From Utricularia gibba (taxonomy: Eukaryota > Streptophyta > Magnoliopsida > Lamiales > Lentibulariaceae): a DNA stretch of 64,000 nt. Shown piece after piece: positions 15,044-26,602 of the stretch (positions are counted from its first letter, which is position 1; the number at the start of each line of letters is the position of its first letter). The translations under genes were made by a program, and so were the position numbers. The notes under the pieces were generated by a model. The model saw only the letters and a list, made by a program, of their open reading frames with translations. It did not search any database and was not told where the DNA came from. The stretch is taken from contig NEEC01000014.1 in assembly GCA_002189035.1 (NCBI GenBank), positions 1,800,501 through 1,864,500 on the forward strand, in the 5' to 3' direction.

Positions 15044-17181
15044 TGCATTCCTATTCTCTCTAATAAAATTGTTTCTAATATTATTAGTTTTAATTATTTA
15101 TAAAAAAATAAAAGTATACTTTTAATTTTAATCTTAAAATCACTTATATAAAAAAAAATTTCATAAAGAAGTTGTCATCTCATACTTTTCATGAAATTAG
15201 AGTGATTATCAAAATTAATTTTTGTATAATAAAACTTGATATACGTTTGAAAACAGTGGGTATTAGAGTATCTCCAATTTTCACAGAAGTATACGTGATA
15301 ATTCCATTTTGTTTATTAGATTTACATAAATCATTGTGTGAATGTAATTTTTTTTCTGAATTTACAATAAATGGAATTTTCATTTTCATTATGGAAATTC
15401 ATTAAAATGGACACAAAAAAATAACATTTTAAATTTATGAAAATGATTTACTTTACGTAAATGATTGTAGATAAAATGGAAATTTAGTAATTATATTTCT
15501 AGAAATATAATAAAAATGACATGATATTGCAGATTTTCGGAAATCATTCCAGATGGAATTAACAGTCAAGCCCAGCCCACTCGGATTACTTCCATACAGT
15601 GAGAAAACGTGTTCCCTTAGTGAGCCCACTTCAAAAACCCCCAGCACGTTTTCTTTCTGCTGCACCTCGGGGGTAGTTCTCTGGAGTGGAGGCCATCATT
15701 CCGAAGCAGCGAGCCAGGTTACTTCTCGAGTTGTTGGAAAATTCTTGCAAACTCCTTAAAGAGAAAAGAAAAAAAAAAGAGTTTGCAGAATTTTACACAG
15801 GCCCAATGATTGAGGGGAGAAATCAATGATCCCTAGAACAGCGCGCCCCAACTTCTACATTAAACACGCAATTATTAACATTTTGGATTGGATCGACTCC
15901 CCACCATCCTTCAACCCTGAAAAAAAAAGGAAAAAGAAAGAGCTTTCCGACAAGCCACGTCGTCCTCCTTGCAATGATTAAACTTGGATGATAGAACTCG
16001 GGCCGACCTCAAATTCCAACATATCAAAAACGTGGACGACTATTGAGCCAAGTTTTTTTGCTTAAATAGCGTCGCGACTAAAGAGGTTGGCTCATCACAT
16101 ATGCGTAGGACAAAGTAGTAGTCAAAGGTGAATGGTAATAATTGGTCTCTTGTCTCCCCCACAATGATGCATCTGTAGTTATCGCACCTCTTGTGATCGG
16201 GGAAAATACCCGGTAAAGAAGAGAATGTCATTTCCATTTCCAAGAAGCATCTCCGCCATGCCAGAAAAGTAAGAAGAGGGATCGAAATTGGGGACATGGC
16301 TACGCCGACGACCGCCACCTATGACCGCGACTGACGGCGAGGCTTCGTGACAAGAGAAGAGCCTAACCCAAGGGTGGGGCTCAAGGACAGGGACCCTCGT
16401 CGCCCGTGCGGGCAGCCTCACCGCGCACGGACCCATGCCCGGGATAACCCAATCCGATCCACCCACCCGCATCTACTGCGGTAATCAGTACGGCTTGTTG
16501 TTTTCGTGGAAGAAATAGAAAGCCATGGGTACTGTTCGGGTGGAGGGTAGAAAAGGGAAAACACTGCGACGAGGTGTACGGAGAAGACAAGGGTGCGTGC
16601 GGACAAAGTGCCATAAGAGGCGTCAGGCTAGTCTGCAACCCTCGTTTCTACCTACGGACTACGCTTGCAGTCTGCACCTCCCATCACTTGGAATTGAAAT
16701 TACCAAATCAATTTTAATTTAATGGGAAATGAATAAAACTGCATTTTCCTTCGACGGAATTAGTAATAACTTCACCGTGGGGTGAAATTATTGAAACTTG
16801 AAAGAGAAACACGTTTCAATTTGTGAGCTGGGGCTATTTACTAAAAGGTACATAGGTGGTCCCCACCATGATGATTATCACGCCAAGGTAAAAAAACAAA
16901 ATATAAGAAATAATTACTGGGAGTTATTACTGTGTCAGACTGAGAAAGAAAATATCAAGACCTCACCGCCTTCGTGATTGCTTCCATTTCTACCCTTTTT
17001 TGCTAATATTTTATGAAATTAATTAATTAATACATCCAAAAATTCCAATAATTTCATAGCATTGATGTCACGGAAGGGGGGGACTTGTCAAAAGTTTGGG
17101 CCGCGTGGAAAAATCCTGTCACATTGCAGTATCTCTCACCCTCTTCGTGAGACTTCCAGCCTGGCAACACCTATGTGTTAT
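15044..17181. other. Intergenic, no gene recognised
   Basis: AT-rich to about 15560, then a GC-richer part at 16040-16660 with overlapping short open frames on both strands. None shows a known domain or a repeat-element protein. The last part is promoter sequence for the EXORDIUM-like gene. Confidence 0.5.
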
Positions 17182-17257
17182 CCAATCAGGGCCGTTCACG
17201 TGTCCACGCGATGTTGACCCTCACTCCCATACAGCTGTCCTTTCCTTCCGTATAAGT
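17182..17257 (+). promoter_or_regulatory. EXORDIUM-like promoter: CCAAT box, G-box and TATA box
   Basis: CCAAT at 17182-17186, the palindromic G-box CACGTG at 17197-17202, a W-box core TTGACC at about 17213-17218 and TATAAGTA at 17251-17258 lie in order. The TATA box is about 45 bases before the start codon, implying a very short 5' UTR. G-boxes bind bZIP and bHLH factors, including BZR/PIF-type regulators. EXORDIUM genes are known brassinosteroid and sugar-status responders, so this fits, but binding is not shown. Confidence 0.6.
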
Positions 17258-17300
17258 ATGCACCTCCCGCGCCCATCTCCTTCCTTTCTAAGCTCTATCC

Positions 17301-18197
17301 ATGGCGTCGAAGATGGTTGCGTGCTTCGTGCTCCTGATTCTGAGCGCGTGTTTTTATACTTCGCTGGCGGTTCTCGTCCAGGAACAGCCTCTTGTTCTCA
17401 AGTACCACAACGGCGTGCTGTTGAAAGGAAGGGTCACTGTGAATCTCATCTGGTACGGTACCTTCACCCCCACGCAACGCTCCGTAATCGTCGATTTCCT
17501 CGATTCTCTTAGCTCTGGTAAGGAGGCGAGTCCCTCCGCCGCCTCTTGGTGGAGGACGACAGAGAAGTACAAATCCGGCGGCGTGGGGCCTAGGATCGTC
17601 GTTGGAAGGCAGTTTATGGACGAGAAATACACATTCGGGAAATCGCTGAAGAATTCCAACATTATCTACCTCGCCGCTAGAGGCGGCCATGGAGTCGGTG
17701 CCGTTAACGTTGTTCTGACTGCGAAGGACGTCGCCGTCGACGGTTTCTGTATGAACAGATGCGGTACACACGGCTCAACACGCGGACCGGCGAGATTCGC
17801 GTACGCCTGGGTCGGAAACTCGGAGACGCAGTGCCCGGGGTACTGCGCGTGGCCGTTTCATCAGCCGATCTACGGCCCGCAGACCCCGCCCCTCGTGCCG
17901 CCCAACGGCGACGTTGGATTAGACGGTATGGTGATCAACCTCGCCTCCGTTCTGGCCGGAACGGTGACGAACCCGTACAATAACGGTTACTTCCAGGGGC
18001 CCCCCACTGCGCCGCTCGAGGCGGTCACCGCTTGTCCAGGTGTGTTCGGGTCAGGCGCTTACCCTGGATACGCCGGCAACTTGCTGGTCGACAAAACCAC
18101 CGGCGCTAGCTACAATGCGAACGGCGTGAATGGCCGGCATTTCCTCCTACCGGCAATGTGGGACCCCGAGACTTCCCAATGCGCGACCCTCGTGTAA
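17301..18197 (+). CDS. EXORDIUM-like cell-wall protein (PHI-1 family)
   Basis: A 298-aa intronless secreted protein. The signal peptide is [19 protein letters not shown]. Family motifs follow: [21 protein letters not shown] in pieces, [95 protein letters not shown] and a C-terminal [21 protein letters not shown] proteins sit in the apoplast and promote cell expansion and carbon-limited growth responses. Length and conserved cysteines are typical (EXO/EXL2 group). No broken codons. Confidence 0.95.
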   Translation: MASKMVACFVLLILSACFYTSLAVLVQEQPLVLKYHNGVLLKGRVTVNLIWYGTFTPTQRSVIVDFLDSLSSGKEASPSAASWWRTTEKYKSGGVGPRIVVGRQFMDEKYTFGKSLKNSNIIYLAARGGHGVGAVNVVLTAKDVAVDGFCMNRCGTHGSTRGPARFAYAWVGNSETQCPGYCAWPFHQPIYGPQTPPLVPPNGDVGLDGMVINLASVLAGTVTNPYNNGYFQGPPTAPLEAVTACPGVFGSGAYPGYAGNLLVDKTTGASYNANGVNGRHFLLPAMWDPETSQCATLV

Positions 18198-19761
18198 CAA
18201 CAGGAGGGAAGAACTCGGTTCCCTGTTCTTTGTATAAAGCCGCTGGGCCTCTGTTTTGTTTTTGCACGCTTTTCAAGCTCATGTAAAAAAAAATGCAAAA
18301 ATATATAATATAGTTCACCTCAAAAATTTATTTTCCAGAAATCTCCTCTAATAACCCCAATGGAGTTATAGATAGTGGGGACACGTGGAAGACGCAACGA
18401 AGGTATGGGGCGGGTGTCAATTTATTTCACTTAAAAAAGTAATTACTTTACACGTAATGCGGAATCATGCATTAATTAATATGTGGAAGCTTGGGACATT
18501 AATCCAGGTCAATGATGAGATTAAGACGTTAATGAAGGAAGATTCGGTCGGGTTACCAAGTGGGTAACTCCATTTAGGGCTCTGTCTATGTCTAATGGTG
18601 TATGTGGATTTACTTAGAGCGAGCTAGGTGTCAGTCCATTCATGGACGGAATTGCCCCACTCCTGGTCCCCAAACTCCATCAATACCAATTACTGCATCA
18701 CCCCCCGGTCCCAAACAATCACAAGTACCAAAATCCAATCTTGCTCCTATCCCCCCAGTCAACACAGCCCACGCCCCCATTGCACGTACGTTTCAAGAAC
18801 CCTAATCCACTGGCTGACGGAAGCCGCGACAGCGACGCTGCTCTGGTCCTAATGCAGTCGTTTATTTTCCTACAATGACCATGCCGCCCATTTACTTACC
18901 GTCCCAAGAGAAAAAAATTTAGAAATTTGATATGTATCATATATTGTGTTCAAAAAAATAGCCAATCTATGTATATTTTCTTATTAAGTGTGTAAGATAT
19001 AATATGATAATGATCATTTTTCTAAATGATCCCCAACAATTTCTGTGGTCCTATCTTGTGTTTTACCATATGGGAAACTTTAAGATCGTGTTTGGAAGGA
19101 TATGCATTATTCTATTATAAAATTTTCTATAATACCAAAATAAATTTAAAGAGGTATGGCATACAGGAAAAAAAAATGCTTATAGTAAAGGAAAAAAATA
19201 TACCGAAAAAAATTTATACTGACTAACAAACACATATTATGTATTCAAATACCCGATATATACTTGTTTATACTAACTATCAAACACATACTAAGAATAG
19301 ATTTTTAAGCTTCCAACACATGTGGATATTATGGTCACTCTGCATTGGGCTTGAGGAAACCTGGACTCTCTTTTCCTTGAAGCCCATTGGGCTTCTCGTT
19401 TCAGTAGGGCCCACATCATCCATTTCCTACGGATTTTGATTTTTCATTTGTTAAATGAAGAGTTGACAATCGGGATATAAGAAAAGGTTGGGCGGTCCAT
19501 ATCTAGAATATTTAAAATAAAAAAAATGAAGAGGAAAATTTTGTATACTAACCGTCCCTACCCTGGATTCCGGGTTGGGGGGGGGGGGGTTCGGACCGGA
19601 GATACAGTTAAGAGACAGCTCGCTAATACTCGGTCAGCTGCAATTAACTATTCTACATTCTTCTTCCCCACCTTCTTTTATTCCTCCTTCCCTCCTCAAT
19701 CGGGACCCTCGAATCTGTCACTCCGCCCATCCAACGGCTGCCGGAGTGCTCTCGCTCCCTC
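18198..19761. other. Intergenic, no gene seen; contains a 13-G run
   Basis: Mostly AT-rich. Overlapping frames near 18602-18878 are Pro/Thr-rich only because of a C-rich stretch and match no family. A run of 13 G lies at 19577-19589. The 3' end of this stretch is the arabinogalactan-protein promoter. Confidence 0.5.
19577..19589. repeat. 13-base G homopolymer
   Basis: Thirteen consecutive G residues in the region upstream of the AGP gene, the longest G run in the window. Capable of G-quadruplex formation; also a hard spot for sequencing. Confidence 0.95.
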
Positions 19762-19767
19762 TATAAA
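19762..19767 (+). promoter_or_regulatory. TATA box of the AGP gene
   Basis: TATAAA in the context ctataaatca, 56 bases before the chosen start codon. This spacing supports the short 88-aa reading and argues against the longer upstream open frame. Confidence 0.65.
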
Positions 19768-19822
19768 TCACGCCTGGGGGCAGGCATCAGTTGTATTGGT
19801 GCATTTCGTTGTTATACATCTC

Positions 19823-20089
19823 ATGGATGCTTCGAGAGCCTTGTGCTTCGCAGTCGTCGCCGTCTTGATCGGATTGGCTTCCGCGCAAGCGCCCTCGCCG
19901 GCTCTTCCGCCCGCCGCACCCACCCCGACTCGTACTCCGTCTCCTAGTCCCGCCCCTTCCCGCGCTCCTTCGCCTGCCCCTGCTCCCAGGGTGCCTGCGC
20001 CACCTCCGGCGCCCACCGGCGGCGCCGTCAGGAACGTAATGGGCGTCGCCTCCGGCGTCGTCTGCCTTGTGGCCTTCTGGTTGGTGTGA
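19823..20089 (+). CDS. Classical arabinogalactan protein, GPI-anchored
   Basis: An 88-aa precursor. The signal peptide is MDASRALCFAVVAVLIGLASA. The mature core is rich in Pro, Ala, Ser and Thr with AP/SP/TP dipeptides (APSPALPPAAPTPTR, SPSPAPSRAPSPAPAP), the substrate pattern for hydroxyproline O-arabinogalactosylation. A C-terminal hydrophobic tail (VMGVASGVVCLVAFWLV) is a GPI-attachment signal, so the product should end up on the outer face of the plasma membrane. The start was placed at the ATG followed by a good signal peptide and set by the TATA box upstream. The open frame extends upstream to 19526 but that part is promoter. Confidence 0.9.
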   Translation: MDASRALCFAVVAVLIGLASAQAPSPALPPAAPTPTRTPSPSPAPSRAPSPAPAPRVPAPPPAPTGGAVRNVMGVASGVVCLVAFWLV

Positions 20090-20654
20090 TGCCCGGCTTT
20101 TGGGAGTCATGGCGGTTGGCTTCGCATCACAATGATCACTACTTTTCGGATGAGTTCATTCTTGTGTTTGTGTCGCTTGTTGTACGATCATTGCCCACGC
20201 TAGAAATTTAAATTATTCATAATTTTAAAATAATTTTTATTTTCCAGTAAAAAATTTGGTAAAATTCTACACATATTTATTTTAATTTATTTGAATTGCA
20301 AATGTATTTTCAGTTTTTTTATAGATTAAAAAGTTCAAGGATAATAATAAAATCCCCTTAATAAATATATATTTTTTCAGAAGGGTAGGCGTAGTTAACG
20401 TGAATTTCATGCGATTCTATGGACGTAGAAATTGTCGACGCAGATTTTACTGTATTAATTACAAATTTACCCTGATTTAGAAAAATATGAAGGGGAAAAG
20501 TCAAATTTCAAATTTCAATGTAAAAGTGTGTGTTGCCTGCGCCGACGGAAATGCCAGAGAAAATGTTGATATGAGGGGAGTAGGGTTCCGCCGTTCTCCG
20601 TGACCTGGAAGAGTCAACTCGAGTGAAACAAGAACCGGCGACGCGGACGCCGCT
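20090..20654. other. Intergenic between AGP and ATL genes
   Basis: 3' UTR of the AGP gene, then an AT-rich spacer and the 5' leader of the RING-H2 gene. No further gene is supported. Confidence 0.55.
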
Positions 20655-21596
20655 ATGGCCGACGATCTCCGAAAGCTGCTGAATGATTCAAGCGAACCGC
20701 GAATATCTATCCGTGATGTTGTTCCAGTTGTTCTGGCGCCGGCGCCGGCGCCGTCGGAGTCGGATTTCTTTCCTGCAGCTGATGCTAAAGTCAACCCCAT
20801 GCTTTTCGTGATGGTTTCGCTATCCGCGCTTGCGGCTGCTTTCGTCTTCTTCATTTTTCTCGCCATCCGTAGACTCTACAGCATCTGGTACAATCGCCGC
20901 CGTCAAAGACGGCGGGAGTCTAGACAGAGCCGTGTAGTTGCCGATCAGTTTGTGGATCAGGACCTAGGGCTGGTGGTTGATCATCCAATTTGGCATATCC
21001 GAACTGTAGGTTTACAGCCTTCGGTAATCAACAAGATAGCCGTCGTGAGGTACAAGAAAGGGGATGCCCTAATTGAGGGCACGGATTGCGCTGTTTGCTT
21101 GAGTGAATTTCAACATGATGAGAGTCTACGAATACTCCCCAAGTGCAATCACCCCTTTCATCTCCCCTGCATCGATACCTGGCTGCGATCACACACAAAT
21201 TGCCCCATCTGCAGAGCTGGGATTGTTGAAAATCCATCTGGAGACAGATCTGCTGAGACTTCCGATGAAGATGAGATAAACCGGGAACGCGAAATGGTCG
21301 ATACAGAGGCCAACGAGCATGATCCTGAGCTGAGGATTGAGATCCATGACCCAAATGGATCATTAAGAGGGCAGAAAATGGAGGAAACATTCGTGGGGGA
21401 GGCAGCTCAAACAGTAGGAAGATCAGTTTCAATGGATTCAAGACTGTGGCATCCTGGACAGAGCCCAGTTGCAAGACAAGATGAAATGAATGACATATGG
21501 TACACTGAAACAGGGGCAGCTTCCTCCTCCTCCCCTGCTTCTTCTTTAGTTCAGAGGTCAGCCTCTTGCAATGCTAAAGTATTTCCTCCAAGGTGA
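20655..21596 (+). CDS. RING-H2 finger E3 ligase, ATL family
   Basis: A 313-aa intronless membrane-anchored E3 ubiquitin ligase. An N-terminal luminal region is followed by one transmembrane segment (about residues 48-75, [19 protein letters not shown]), a basic stop-transfer stretch ([13 protein letters not shown]) and the ATL-specific GLD motif as [17 protein letters not shown]. The RING-H2 domain lies at about 145-190 with the C-H2-C pattern: [29 protein letters not shown] and PICRAGI. The Trp after the sixth ligand, which contacts the E2, is present. The C-terminus is Ser-rich and acidic. Membership is certain; the exact ATL number is not. Confidence 0.93.
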   Translation: MADDLRKLLNDSSEPRISIRDVVPVVLAPAPAPSESDFFPAADAKVNPMLFVMVSLSALAAAFVFFIFLAIRRLYSIWYNRRRQRRRESRQSRVVADQFVDQDLGLVVDHPIWHIRTVGLQPSVINKIAVVRYKKGDALIEGTDCAVCLSEFQHDESLRILPKCNHPFHLPCIDTWLRSHTNCPICRAGIVENPSGDRSAETSDEDEINREREMVDTEANEHDPELRIEIHDPNGSLRGQKMEETFVGEAAQTVGRSVSMDSRLWHPGQSPVARQDEMNDIWYTETGAASSSSPASSLVQRSASCNAKVFPPR

Positions 21597-22205
21597 GGGC
21601 GACCGGAAACCGACTGGCTCTCTTGCCAGTTTTACTCCATCTGATTTACGTACTGTAACTGTACTATCATATACTTGTTCAAAAGAACACTCTGCATCTA
21701 AACTTGAAGTTGGAGGCTTTCATAGATATCTTCTTATGCCGAAGTAACTGGTACAGTTATGTGAATGGTGTTGTATCTGCTTCTCGTCTCCAACGGTAGC
21801 CATGGCATTGCAATAGAGTCTGCGATCGACGTCGTGTCTTGAATATTGAAACGGGGCGGGTCTGGGTATGAAGAAATGGTTGTGGGCCAGCTTATTGGGC
21901 CTGGGCATTTGGCCTTGACGCTCGGACACATCTCAGATGACGGTGGGGCCCGGTAGTATTAGCGCGGAAGATATTTTGTTGAAAATAAAAAAACAATTTT
22001 TTATTCCACGTCATTTTGGGCTTTCGAGTTTGTTTCGCGTTCGGCTTCGCCATCCTTATCCTCTGTGTTCAGCCCCATTTTTTTTTGGTGTTTCTGGTTT
22101 TTTTCTTTTGTTCTTCGTTAAGAATTGTGAAAAATATTATATATTTCCAGAATTTGTGGGAATTGGAAATTCTGCTGATTGCTGCTGATAGCAAAATTTG
22201 CCGAG
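21597..22205. other. Intergenic between ATL and EXECUTER1
   Basis: It should contain the ATL 3' UTR and the EX1 promoter. GGCCCA and TGGGCC-like elements lie near 21885-21911. Small open frames match nothing. Confidence 0.55.
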
Positions 22206-25200
22206 ATGGCGTCGATATGCTCACCGGGGTTTGCATCGCCGCTGGCTGAGCCTTTATGGAACTGCGCCAATACGCGGTTCTTCTTCGGCAATTCGAGCAG
22301 GAGTGCGTTTCAACAGGGGATTTTGGTACCGAGGGTTTCTGATTCCAGTGTGTGCTGTCGGTGCGCTTCGGGAAGCGGTGGAGACATGGAGTCGAGCTCG
22401 CAGCGCTCTAAATTTGGAATGCAGGATATCTTTACAAGCGCGGTGAAGCGGATTGAAGATTACTTGCGTTCTTTTACCGACCGAGGAGTGGAGCGCCGTG
22501 AGTTTGTGCCGATGGAAGTGGATGCGGACGCGGAGTTGGAGGAGGATGAATGGAATTGGGATAGGTGGATGAGGCATTTCCTGGAGATTGATGAGCAGGA
22601 GCGCGTTATTGCGATTTTGAAGGTTCTCTGAATTTGTTTCGATTATTGTTGTGCTGGAATTTAGTTTTTTAGTCATCTACATGGTTGTCCTGGTGAAGTA
22701 CCTATTCCTTCCTCCCAGTTCCAATTATAGCTGCAAATCTTGAGTTTTTGAGTAACACGCTCAATTTTAACTCAACAGAGAGAGCTAGCTGGTGCAGTTG
22801 CGAGGGAGGATTATGAAGATGCCGCTAGACTTAAGGTCGCAATCGCTGCTACCGCTGCTACCCATGATACTGTTCTAAGAGTATTGTCCTACATGAAGGT
22901 ATGTATTATCTTTATGAATTGATATATGGATGGTTGCATTTTATTTGAGTTATTTGTTCTGTTGGAGTATCCAGTAAGGCATTATGTACACCAGCTCTAT
23001 AATATTTTTTCCTTCTAATCTGTACATAGAAATATGTGGAGGAAGAACGGTATGGTGATGCAGCTCGTATACGTGATTCTTCTGGCGCTGGTTTGGTGAG
23101 TTAGACCACACTTTTTTGAGCATGATAGCGCTGCACGTGACATAGTGTTGGTCTGTAAATTCATGAATGATGGATACTGTCCCTGTTCTACAGACGTATT
23201 TGAATTTTGGGTTTTTTATCACTGTTCATTATTGTCCAATAAATGTTACCTTCAGTATAATGCCTTATGTCTTTAGCGGGCCATCATTTGCTTCTGTAAA
23301 AACCAGGTTGGTTGGTGGGCAGGGGTCTCTGACAATCCCGATGATCCTTATGGTCGTGTCATTCGTATAGTTGCTGAGCACGGCAGATATATTGCTAGGA
23401 GTTACAGTCCTCGGTAATTTGCTACTTCTTGACTAGGATCTCATATTTGGCATTAGCTCCAAGAGAATGAATCTAAAAAAAAATGAATTTTTCAAATAGT
23501 AAGAGATTGCAAATTTTGGATACACCATTAAACCTAGGTTATCTGCAAGATTCTGCTACTGGTATTTTCACGTTATAACATTATACTGTGGACTCATCAG
23601 ATCGTTTATTTTGGTCTGTGTGCATTCTCATCAGACAACTCGCAATGGCCAACAGTGGAGCACCTTTGTTCGAAGTATATCTTAGAGAGACTAAAAATGG
23701 TGATTACCAACAACAGGCATATTCCCTTTTCTCTCAAGCTTCTTCTTTTTCACCTGACAGCATGGAGATGGGAGTAATTCTTTTCTCACAGGGTACAATT
23801 TTATAATGTATTTAATGGATCACTTGTTCCAGGCTGTTTATTTAAAGCGTAAAGGAGCTTTCAGAGACGCATATGGCAAATCCTTCCAGCCGTTTGGAAG
23901 TTCTAGAAATATGGATACTCATGATGTCAGGGACAGTACAGGTACACTATTTGGAAGAAGCTTGGATGATACAGATGACTCTGAAGATATGAGTGATGAT
24001 TCGGGTTTTGAAACTATCCTGCATGACATGATTCCTACTTTGAAGGTTAAGGTAGTACGAGTTACAGCACCTGGGAAGGTCGATCAGGATGTCATATCTA
24101 AGGTGATCGAACAAATAATACGTGAAGAGGATGAAAATGATGGCGATTCAGATACAACAGAATCTGATGATGAAGGTAATGAGACTAATGATGAAGAGGA
24201 TGAAAGTGATGTCGAATTGGTTAGGTCTGACTATGAGGCTAATAATGAAACCATCGAGGAGTACAGTGATGTTGAATTGGAGTCTAGTACGGACGACAAG
24301 CAAAAGCAGATTGCTTTTAAGGTTGTTGTTTTGGATAATATGTCTCGTCACAGACACCTGGATGACAGACTTGTGGATGAATTGGTTCGTGTACCAGCAA
24401 GGTTGGAGAACAAGGGTCGGATGTCATTTACTTTCAATGTGGAGGAAGATGAAAATGTAATTCTGTCCAGTGATGATCTGCAGTCTCCAAAAAGAAAAAC
24501 CTCTAAGGTTCCAGGTTACCGAAGTATTGACTTTGTTCTTCTTGATCTTGTGAAAGCAATTGGAAAGGGGAAAATTCCTATGAAGGTGTGTTTGATTCTT
24601 CTGGTTTAGGATGCATGCAACTGTTAGTTCCTGAAGTTTCTGGGGATTACATATATTTTTGTCGTCCAATTTCTATATGCAGGTTCTTAAGGATATTGGC
24701 GAGTTAGTAAATCTTACTGTAAGTCAAGCCCGAAATCACCAAGCACTTGCTGGGTCTACTACTTTTCACCGGATTGATGTTTCTTCATCTGCCGATCCAC
24801 TCAATGGTGATTAGCCTGTTATTTGCTTATAGTCTGTTTCATGGCCTTGTGTTATATGATCTCATCTGCCAGGCATATATATCGGTGCCCATGGGCTCCA
24901 TGCTTCAGAAGTTATCGTTATGAAACGGAGATTTGGTCAATGGAAAGAGGATGGAAACACGAAGAACCATTCGAAACTCAAATTCTATGAGTATGTAGAA
25001 GCAGTAAAAGTAACAGGAGATACTTCTGTTCCAGCTGGTCAGGTACCCTGATGATTTTTTCATTCAAGCGTGTTATCACCTAGCTCTCGTGGATTCAGAA
25101 CTTCTTTGCTTCCAGGTAGCATTCCGTGCCAAAATCGGAAAGCAATATCAACTTCCACATAAGGGAATCCTCCCAGAAGAATTCGGAGTGGTATGTCAAT

Positions 25201-25524
25201 CAAGCATTAGATACTGCCTCACCACGCTTGTCTACTACTTAAAGACTCTCCTTGCAGATTGGACGATATCGAGGACAGGGAAGACTAGCCGAACCCGGAT
25301 TTCGTAATCCTCGATGGGTTGATGGGGAACTCATCATACTAGATGGAAAGGTTGTGAATAACTGAACCCAAGTATATTCAGAACTCATGCGAACCCATGT
25401 TTCATGCGTCTGTTTTCTTCAACTTGTGCAGTACATAAAAGGGGGGCCTGTGGTGGGCTTCGTTTACTGGGACCCTGAGTATCATTTCCTGACATTCTTC
25501 AACCGTCTGGTGCTGGTGGACTGA
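22206..25524 (+). CDS. EX1: EXECUTER1, chloroplast singlet-oxygen signalling protein
   Basis: Thylakoid-associated sensor that relays singlet-oxygen signals from plastid to nucleus and is degraded by FtsH2. Eleven exons: 22206-22622, 22779-22898, 23030-23095, 23307-23413, 23635-23716, 23833-24585, 24683-24806, 24873-25042, 25116-25190, 25258-25350, 25432-25524. They total 2100 bases, giving 699 aa with all phases right. The N-terminus is a Ser/Ala-rich transit peptide. UVR-like repeats follow ([33 protein letters not shown]), then [16 protein letters not shown] and an acidic spacer. The C-terminal singlet-oxygen-sensor (DUF3506) region contains [18 protein letters not shown] and [16 protein letters not shown]. 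The pieces [18 protein letters not shown] and VSKVIEQI-type sequence fit EX1 better than EX2. Intron 5 begins with GC (CAG|gcatat). Confidence 0.92.
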
Positions 25525-26006
25525 AGCTGTGTCTTGTGCACGTACGTATTCCTTCTCTTGCTACCCCCACAATAGGGGCTTACCCGATGTATGATGTATA
25601 TGCCCATTCCATCGACTGGTAAAAAGGACCCTAAATTACTAGTTTCTCATCCCTAATTGAAAAGCCGTGCCTTAGTTTGTTTGGCCTGCGGAAATAGAAG
25701 GTTCAGAGCAAACAACCCTAGCCATGGCTTTTTGATTCTGTGAAGTTAAACTGGTTTATGCATGTTTTATAACATAAAAGTAGGAATAGATGTTAAACCA
25801 AAGAAGAGATTGGATATGACTTTCATGGTGTTTATTTACGTCTTATTAGACTTTAGATGTTAGTTTGAAGCATAGTCACTGTGTTTGTAAATGCATGAGG
25901 GACCGATCAGTCAGCTACAAACGAAATTTCCAGGTGACTTCGATTATTCATGTCTTGTTCCACTGTGCTGGCCCGAGCCGCAGAATTAGATTCATGTGGG
26001 TAAAAA
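25525..26006. other. Convergent 3' region after EXECUTER1
   Basis: 3' UTR of EX1 and, at its far end, the 3' UTR of the small OSR-like gene on the other strand. No gene is seen. Confidence 0.5.
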
Positions 26007-26207
26007 CTAATGACTAGTCCCTGAGGTGCATGAGAGGGCAGCGAAGATGGTGCCCAACACCACCGGGAAAACCAGCAACGCCGTCAAAGGCGGCGGCTGA
26101 GGCAGTCCCGGAGCCATCCCCCACGGCAGAAATATCAAAAGCGCCACTGCGCATGCCATCACCACCACCGCCTCCAGTCCACACCCGCCGTTGGCCGCCG
26201 TCTGCAT
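26007..26207 (-). CDS. Small two-helix membrane protein, OSR/ARGOS-like
   Basis: A 66-aa intronless frame with two hydrophobic segments (AVVVMACAVALLIFLPWG and TALLVFPVVLGTIFAAL) separated by a Pro-rich turn (PGLPQPPPL). This layout of a helix, a PPLPPPP-like turn and a second helix is that of OSR-domain proteins (ARGOS, ARL, OSR1), which sit in the ER and affect organ size and ethylene response. It is shorter than typical ARGOS and the leader region is minimal, so the family call is tentative. A strong TATAAATA 66 bases upstream of the ATG on the same strand supports that this is a real gene. Confidence 0.5.
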   Translation of the reverse strand: MQTAANGGCGLEAVVVMACAVALLIFLPWGMAPGLPQPPPLTALLVFPVVLGTIFAALSCTSGTSH

Positions 26208-26272
26208 TTCCGGAAGATCACCTTTTTATCTATACAATTCGTAAGATTCCGGGAGGAGGCCTAGTGATTGAG

Positions 26273-26280
26273 TATTTATA
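26273..26280 (-). promoter_or_regulatory. TATA box (TATAAATA) of the OSR-like small gene
   Basis: The plus strand reads TATTTATA, which is TATAAATA on the minus strand. It is 66 bases before the ATG at 26207, the usual TATA-to-start distance plus a short leader. Confidence 0.6.
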
Positions 26281-26602
26281 ACGTTTCATGGCGTCGTCTG
26301 GCGCCAAGGACGCATCGTTTCTTCAAGTTTGACGTTCCTTTTAACGTCTTAAGAATTAAATAATTAAAATTATTCTCATTTTAAGGAAAAGACTTGAAAA
26401 TGAAAATGCGCGTAAACTATACACAACTGTCTAAAGCTCTGAAGCTGTTACATCTGATACTGATAGCACAAACTCGAGCATAATACAATCTCCCTGCTTC
26501 TACACCTCCTGTTTCTTGGTAGGGTTAGATGTTTACAACAAGCATGATGAATGGAATGGGTTAGGCTGCTAAGGCGACTTCATCCCCCCACCCCCGCGTT
26601 CA

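Noticed and set aside
16040-16640. Cluster of overlapping minus-strand frames, possible mobile-element remnant
   Set aside because: No transposase, reverse transcriptase or terminal repeats could be recognised.
18602-18878. Three overlapping Pro/Thr-rich frames
   Set aside because: They arise from one C-rich stretch read in three frames; no signal peptide or family.
19526-19822. Upstream extension of the AGP open frame
   Set aside because: It crosses the TATA box and the 13-G run and would bury the signal peptide.
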